NCBI GenBank assembly: GCA_964370855.1
Contig: CAYJMF010000007.1
Span: 1-64,000, forward strand
Length of the DNA: 64,000 nt
Origin: JAKLKS01 sp964370855
GTDB lineage: Bacteria; Planctomycetota; JAJSAM01; JAKLKS01
Reading direction: 5' to 3'
Within the stretch, counting starts at the first letter, position 1. Each line of letters opens with the position of its first letter. Both the position numbers and the translations under genes were made by a program. Below the pieces are notes generated by a model. It made no database searches and had not been told where the DNA came from. It saw only the letters and a list, made by a program, of their open reading frames with translations. Shown here in pieces: positions 60,452 to 64,000 of this stretch.

Positions 60452-61203
60452 CGGGCGGGACCCACGCCGAGGAACATCTCCCGCCCCGCCCCCCGCGGGA
60501 AGGTGCTGTGGCGGAAGGGGAGGGCGCGGGCGCGGAGGCCGGCGTCGCTAAGCGCCCGGAGCCAGAGGGCCCGCGGGAAGAGCCCGTGGCGGTGGGTCTC
60601 GGCGGCGGCGCGCACGCGGCCGGCGCGGTCCCTGAGGAGGAAGGCGTACTCCGTCGCGTAGGCGCTGCGTCCCGCGGCCCGGGTCCAGGCGAGGTAGCGG
60701 AGCCCCCTCCCGCCGCCGTCGTGGCCCCCCTTCGAGTCCCCCTCGCGGAAGTTCTCGCGGGTGTGGTCGGGGACGAGGAGGGCGGCCCCGCCCGGGGCGA
60801 GGTGGGCGGCGGCGGTCCGGGCGGCGGCGCGGACGTCCCCCTCCGTCAGGAGGTAGGCGGCGGCGTCGTGGACGAAGACGGCGTCGAAGGCGCGGCCGAG
60901 GCGGAGGGTGCGCATGTCGCCGACGGCGTGGGCGCACTCCGGGTTGAGGCGGCGGCTGACGCGGAGCATGGCGGGGGAGAGGTCCACGAGGGTGAGGCGG
61001 CGGCCCCGCTTCATGTGGGATGCGTTGTTGCCGCCGCCGGAGCCGAGTTCGAGGAGCGTGCGCGGGGAACGCCCGAGGGCACGGGTCAGCGCGGCGAGGA
61101 AGATCCCGGCCTCCTCGGCGTAGTCCTCCGGGGCCGAGAGGAGGGGCCACCAGGGGGCGAGGGCCCCGTACATGAGGGCAGGGGTGCGGTGCGTGGTGGC
61201 CAT
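60448..61203 (-). CDS. Class I SAM-dependent methyltransferase
   Basis: A 251-aa methyltransferase: TLLELGSGGGNNASHMKRGRRLTLVDLSPAML (motif I with GxGxG), VGDMRTLRLGRAFDAVFVHDAAAYLL. It matches small-molecule methyltransferases of the Methyltransf_25/11 type; substrate unknown. Start at 61203, with a TACAGT box 8 nt upstream, so the transcript may be leaderless. Divergent from the STN-like genes. Confidence 0.83.
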   Translation of the reverse strand: MATTHRTPALMYGALAPWWPLLSAPEDYAEEAGIFLAALTRALGRSPRTLLELGSGGGNNASHMKRGRRLTLVDLSPAMLRVSRRLNPECAHAVGDMRTLRLGRAFDAVFVHDAAAYLLTEGDVRAAARTAAAHLAPGGAALLVPDHTRENFREGDSKGGHDGGGRGLRYLAWTRAAGRSAYATEYAFLLRDRAGRVRAAAETHRHGLFPRALWLRALSDAGLRARALPFRHSTFPRGAGREMFLGVGPAR

Positions 61204-61240
61204 CCGCGGGACTGTAGCACGGCCCCGCGCGCTTCGCTCC

Positions 61241-61269
61241 TCGACGGCGCGGTTCCCGCGCCGTAGGAT
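61241..61269 (+). promoter_or_regulatory. Predicted promoter of STN-like gene 1
   Basis: TCGACG (61241-61246), 17-bp spacer, TAGGAT (61264-61269). The same two boxes and spacing occur upstream of the paralogue (62533-62561) in otherwise partly diverged sequence, which supports them as a sigma-70-like promoter. Confidence 0.45.
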
Positions 61270-61304
61270 CCCCCGCTTCGGCACGCGACCCAGGAGAGAA
61301 CCCG

Positions 61305-62468
61305 ATGGCCAGGATCCCCGCCTTCCGCGCGCATCACCTCCTCGTCGCCCTCCTCCTCGCCTCCACCGCCGCCGCCGCCGGGGATCCCCCGACCCTCCTC
61401 GAACGGTTCGACCGGCCGCCCCTCGTCTCCGCCTCCCTGAAGAAGCTGCCCGCGGGGATGGCCCTCCACCTCCTCTCGACGCAGGCCGGCTGTCCCGCCA
61501 TCGGCGCGGATCGGGGCGGGAAGCCGGTCACCCTGGAGCTGAAGGAGGTCCCCTTCTGGGAGGCGGTGGACCGGGTCGCCGCGGAGGCGGGGATGGTTCT
61601 CACGGGCTCGCAGTTCCAGGAGGGGGACGGCACCGACGGGGGCTTCGGCGTGATGGACCCGCTGCGGGTCTCCCTCCCCGAGGAGGGGCTCCTCGCCGCG
61701 GCCCCCTGCAACGGGGGGCCGGTCCGAGTCGCGCTGGTGGCCGTGGTGCTGGAGCGGTCGAGCAAGGCCGTGGCCCGCTTCTCCCGGGAGGCGGAAACCC
61801 AGGAACCGGCGAGGGAACTCCTCCGGGTGGGGCTCAAGTTCGCGCCCGTCGCCGGGCTCGAGCTCGCCGAGGCGGGCGCGCTCCGCGTGGACGCGGCGGT
61901 GGACGAGAAGGGGCGGACGTACGGGAGCGTGGACACGGGGATGTCCTCGGGGAGCGGCTCCGGCATCGGGGGCGAGCGGTGGGCCGCCTTCGACGCGTCG
62001 GGAGGTACCGGGGAGCGGCTCGTGGATCTCTCCGGCGCGCTGGAGGTGCTGCTGCCGGCGGCGGAGGAGAGCGTGGACCTCGATCTGGCGACCCTGCCCG
62101 CGACGGCGAAGATCGGGGGCGCGACCTTCACCGTGGTGGAGGCGGGGGAGGCGTCGATGAAGGTGACGCTCTCGGGCTCGCTCCTCTCCGTGGAGGGCGG
62201 GTCGCCGCCCAATCCGCAGGTCCTCACCGGGGAGGGGAAGGGGGCCTCGAGCCTCTTCGGCCCGAAGCCCGACGGCCTCCGCATCCTGCTTCGCGACGCC
62301 GCGGGGAAGGTGGTGACATCCGAGTCCTGGGGCGGCGGCGGCGGCGACGTCATGGTCTACGACTTCGACCTGAGCGGGAGGCCCGTGAAGGCGACGGTGA
62401 GCGGCCGAACGAAGGTCGAGAAGCGCGAGGTCCCCTTCCGCTTCAAGGACATCCCCCTGCCGCGATAG
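61305..62468 (+). CDS. Secreted STN-like domain protein, paralogue 1
   Basis: A 387-aa exported protein. Signal peptide (MARIPAFRAHHLLVALLLASTAAAA). Residues about 38-100 resemble a secretin/TonB short N-terminal-like domain (ASLKKLPAGMALHLLSTQAGCPAI... LELKEVPFWEAVDRVAAEAGM). The remainder is beta-rich, ends in LSGRPVKATVSGRTKVEKREVPFRFKDIPLPR and is not recognised. Ribosome site AGGAGAG. Followed by a close paralogue. Function unknown. Confidence 0.65.
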   Translation: MARIPAFRAHHLLVALLLASTAAAAGDPPTLLERFDRPPLVSASLKKLPAGMALHLLSTQAGCPAIGADRGGKPVTLELKEVPFWEAVDRVAAEAGMVLTGSQFQEGDGTDGGFGVMDPLRVSLPEEGLLAAAPCNGGPVRVALVAVVLERSSKAVARFSREAETQEPARELLRVGLKFAPVAGLELAEAGALRVDAAVDEKGRTYGSVDTGMSSGSGSGIGGERWAAFDASGGTGERLVDLSGALEVLLPAAEESVDLDLATLPATAKIGGATFTVVEAGEASMKVTLSGSLLSVEGGSPPNPQVLTGEGKGASSLFGPKPDGLRILLRDAAGKVVTSESWGGGGGDVMVYDFDLSGRPVKATVSGRTKVEKREVPFRFKDIPLPR

Positions 62469-62532
62469 GGGGCGGGGCGGGGGGCGCGGTGGGCATTCGC
62501 GGGACCTAGCACGGGTCCGCGCGCTTCGCTCC

Positions 62533-62561
62533 TCGACGGCGCGGATCCCGGGTCGTAGGAT
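62533..62561 (+). promoter_or_regulatory. Predicted promoter of STN-like gene 2
   Basis: TCGACG (62533-62538), 17-bp spacer, TAGGAT (62556-62561), a copy of the element at 61241-61269. Confidence 0.45.
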
Positions 62562-62596
62562 TCCCCGTTCCGGTACGCGACCCAGGAGAGTCTCCC

Positions 62597-63775
62597 ATGA
62601 CACGGCTCCCCGCCTTCCGCACGCGCCTCCTCCTCCTCCTCCTCCCCCTCCTCCTCACCTCCTTCGCAGCCGGTGCGGAGGATCCCCCGACCCTCCTCGA
62701 TCGATTCGACCGGCCGCCGCTCATCTCCGCCTCCCTGAAGGATCTGCCCGCGGGGAAGGCGCTGCAACTCCTCTGCCTTAAGGCCGGCTGTCCCGCCATC
62801 GACGCGGACCGGGGCGGAACGCCGGTCACCCTGGAGCTGAAGGAGGTCCCCTTCTGGGAGGCGGTGGACCGGGTCGCCGCGGCGGCGGGGATGGTCCTCA
62901 CGGGGTCGCAGTTCCCGGCGGAGGGGGACACCGGGAGCCGGCTCGGCGTGAGGGAGCAGCTGCGGCTCGCCCTCCCCGACGACCGGCTTCTCGCCGCTTC
63001 CCCCTGCAACCGGGGGCCGGTCCGGGTGGCGCTCGTGGCCGTGGTCGTGGAGCGCTCGGGGAAGGTCGTGGCCCGCTTCTCCGAGGAGGCGGAGACCGGG
63101 GACCCGGGGAGGGAGACGCTCCGCGTGGATCTCCGGTTCCATCCCCTGGCCGGTCTCGAGGACGCCGAGCTGGGTGCGCTGCTCATGGATGCGGCGGTGG
63201 ATGAGAAGGGGCTGGAGTACGCGAGCCACGAATGCGAGGTGACGAAGTCCTACGTCGGGAGCATGGCGCCGCCCGGCTGGACGGGGAGCGCGAACTTCGA
63301 CGCGTCGGGAGGGACCGGGGAGCGGCTGACGGAGATTTCCGGCGCGCTGGAAGTGTTCTTCCCCGGGGCGGAGGAGTCGGTGGAGCTCGACCTGGCATCC
63401 CTTCCGGCGACGGCGAAGATCGGGGGCGCCACCTTCACCGTCGTGGAGGTGGGGGACGCATCGATGAAGGCGACGGTCGAGGGCTCCCTGCTCACCGGGG
63501 AGAACGGGAGACCCCCCCTTCCCCAGATCCTCTCCGGGGAGGAAGGCGAACTCCCGCGCGTCCTCCGCCCGAAGCCCGACGGCCTCCGCATCCTGCTGCG
63601 CGACGCCGCGGGGAAGGTGGTCACCTCCGCGTCCTGGAGCGGCGGCGGCGGCGACGTCCTGACCTACGACTTCGAGCTGAGCGGGAGGCCCGTGAAGGCG
63701 ACGGTGAGCGGCCGCACGAAGGTCGAGAAGCGCGAAGTCCCCTTCCGCTTCAAGGACATCCCCCTGCCGCGGTAG
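62597..63775 (+). CDS. Secreted STN-like domain protein, paralogue 2
   Basis: A 392-aa paralogue of 61305-62468 with the same layout: signal peptide (MTRLPAFRTRLLLLLLPLLLTSFAAGA), STN-like part, and an almost identical C-terminus. Greatest divergence is at the middle (residues about 200-240: EYASHECEVTKSYVGSM...), suggesting a variable surface. The upstream 80 bp are duplicated too. Function unknown. Confidence 0.65.
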   Translation: MTRLPAFRTRLLLLLLPLLLTSFAAGAEDPPTLLDRFDRPPLISASLKDLPAGKALQLLCLKAGCPAIDADRGGTPVTLELKEVPFWEAVDRVAAAAGMVLTGSQFPAEGDTGSRLGVREQLRLALPDDRLLAASPCNRGPVRVALVAVVVERSGKVVARFSEEAETGDPGRETLRVDLRFHPLAGLEDAELGALLMDAAVDEKGLEYASHECEVTKSYVGSMAPPGWTGSANFDASGGTGERLTEISGALEVFFPGAEESVELDLASLPATAKIGGATFTVVEVGDASMKATVEGSLLTGENGRPPLPQILSGEEGELPRVLRPKPDGLRILLRDAAGKVVTSASWSGGGGDVLTYDFELSGRPVKATVSGRTKVEKREVPFRFKDIPLPR

Positions 63776-63854
63776 GGGGCGGGGGGGCGCGGCCCCCCGC
63801 GCCGAAAGTGGTCCGGGGGGCCGGACGCGGGCATACTGGGGACCCCTCCCCCGA

Positions 63855-63929
63855 GGCGGCGTAGCCAAGTGGTAAGGCAACGGATTGCAAATCCGTTATC
63901 CCCCGGTTCGAATCCGGGCGCCGCCTCCA
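63855..63929 (+). tRNA. tRNA-Cys (anticodon GCA)
   Basis: Acceptor GGCGGCG/CGCCGCC with discriminator U at 63926, followed by encoded CCA (63927-63929). Anticodon arm ACGGAT-TGCAAAT-CCGT with anticodon GCA; T arm CCCGG-TTCGAAT-CCGGG. A CATACT box a short way upstream (63832-63837) may be the promoter -10. The last 70 bases of the window after it hold no clear gene. Confidence 0.95.
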
Positions 63930-64000
63930 GCCGGAAGGCCATCGCCCGCGGGGAGCCGGTCTGGTACTTCACGCTGACGCTCGACCAGCGGGAGGAGGCG

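Noticed and set aside
63664..63972. - strand frame MKYQTGSPRAMAFRLEAAPGFEPGDNGFAIRC...
   Set aside because: The segment APGFEPG...NGFAIRC is the well-known translation artefact of an antisense tRNA-Cys gene.
63930..64000. Open frame after tRNA-Cys reading SRKAIARGEPVWYFTLTLDQREEA to the window end.
   Set aside because: No start codon and only 24 codons are visible. It could be a real gene or chance; not enough sequence to support it.
1..64000. CRISPR arrays, prophage, transposase or integrase genes.
   Set aside because: No regularly spaced direct repeats and no recognisable recombinase in any frame; the mosaic structure seems to be due to homologous exchange.

Overview
The window is a very GC-rich stretch of a Gram-negative genome. 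A Wza-type export protein and an outer-membrane beta-barrel show that there is an outer membrane. Two runs of ten N (11712-11721 and 48114-48123) show it is a draft or metagenome scaffold. No rRNA or housekeeping marker allows firm placement; the secreted proteins with an STN-like domain and the overall style would fit an uncultured Planctomycetota- or Acidobacteriota-like lineage, but this is only a guess.

Most of the window (about 5.2-48.0 kb, all on the + strand) is one surface-polysaccharide locus. It opens with a WlbA-type sugar dehydrogenase and a NusG/RfaH/UpxY-like antiterminator. The export and assembly core follows: a Wzy-like protein, a WecA-like initiating transferase, Wza, a Wzc-type tyrosine kinase, an exported FecR-like protein and a beta-barrel. 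Next comes a complete set for CMP-legionaminic acid (legC, a fused legF-legI, legG, legH, legB, ptmE). After it are glycosyltransferases, a second Wzy, a polysaccharide deacetylase, a Wzx flippase, a sulfatase-fold protein, FkbM methyltransferases, a NodU/CmcH-type carbamoyltransferase, and gmd/fcl for GDP-L-fucose. Four tracts of visibly lower GC (about 19.46-23.2, 27.4-33.2, 38.2-39.9 and 42.9-46.3 kb) interrupt the GC-rich backbone. Several of their edges fall inside genes, which points to cassette exchange by recombination.

The locus is flanked by two closely related two-gene cassettes, each an MBOAT acyltransferase plus an SGNH-like partner (1.9-4.7 and 48.3-51.1 kb). A third, more diverged pair lies at 55.5-58.0 kb. 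Degenerate fragments of the ferredoxin at 100-492 and of the last glycosyltransferase follow the right-hand cassette.

Two easily missed small-gene systems stand out. (1) At 51.55-54.09 kb on the - strand there is a lasso-peptide cluster: two tandem 61-aa precursors with a textbook leader (YxxPxLxxxG, Thr at -2) and cores starting with Gly and carrying Glu at position 8, plus an asparagine-synthetase-like lasso cyclase. The RRE and leader-protease genes are not adjacent. (2) At 4692-4928 on the - strand there is a 78-aa SelW/T/H-like protein with an in-frame UGA in a CxxU motif, followed by a bacterial-SECIS-like hairpin: a selenoprotein that ordinary gene calling would miss.

The right end holds a Nudix hydrolase, an SDR, a serine beta-lactamase-like hydrolase, a methyltransferase, a tandem pair of secreted STN-like paralogues with duplicated promoters, tRNA-Leu(UAA) and tRNA-Cys(GCA). 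No transposase, integrase or CRISPR array was seen.
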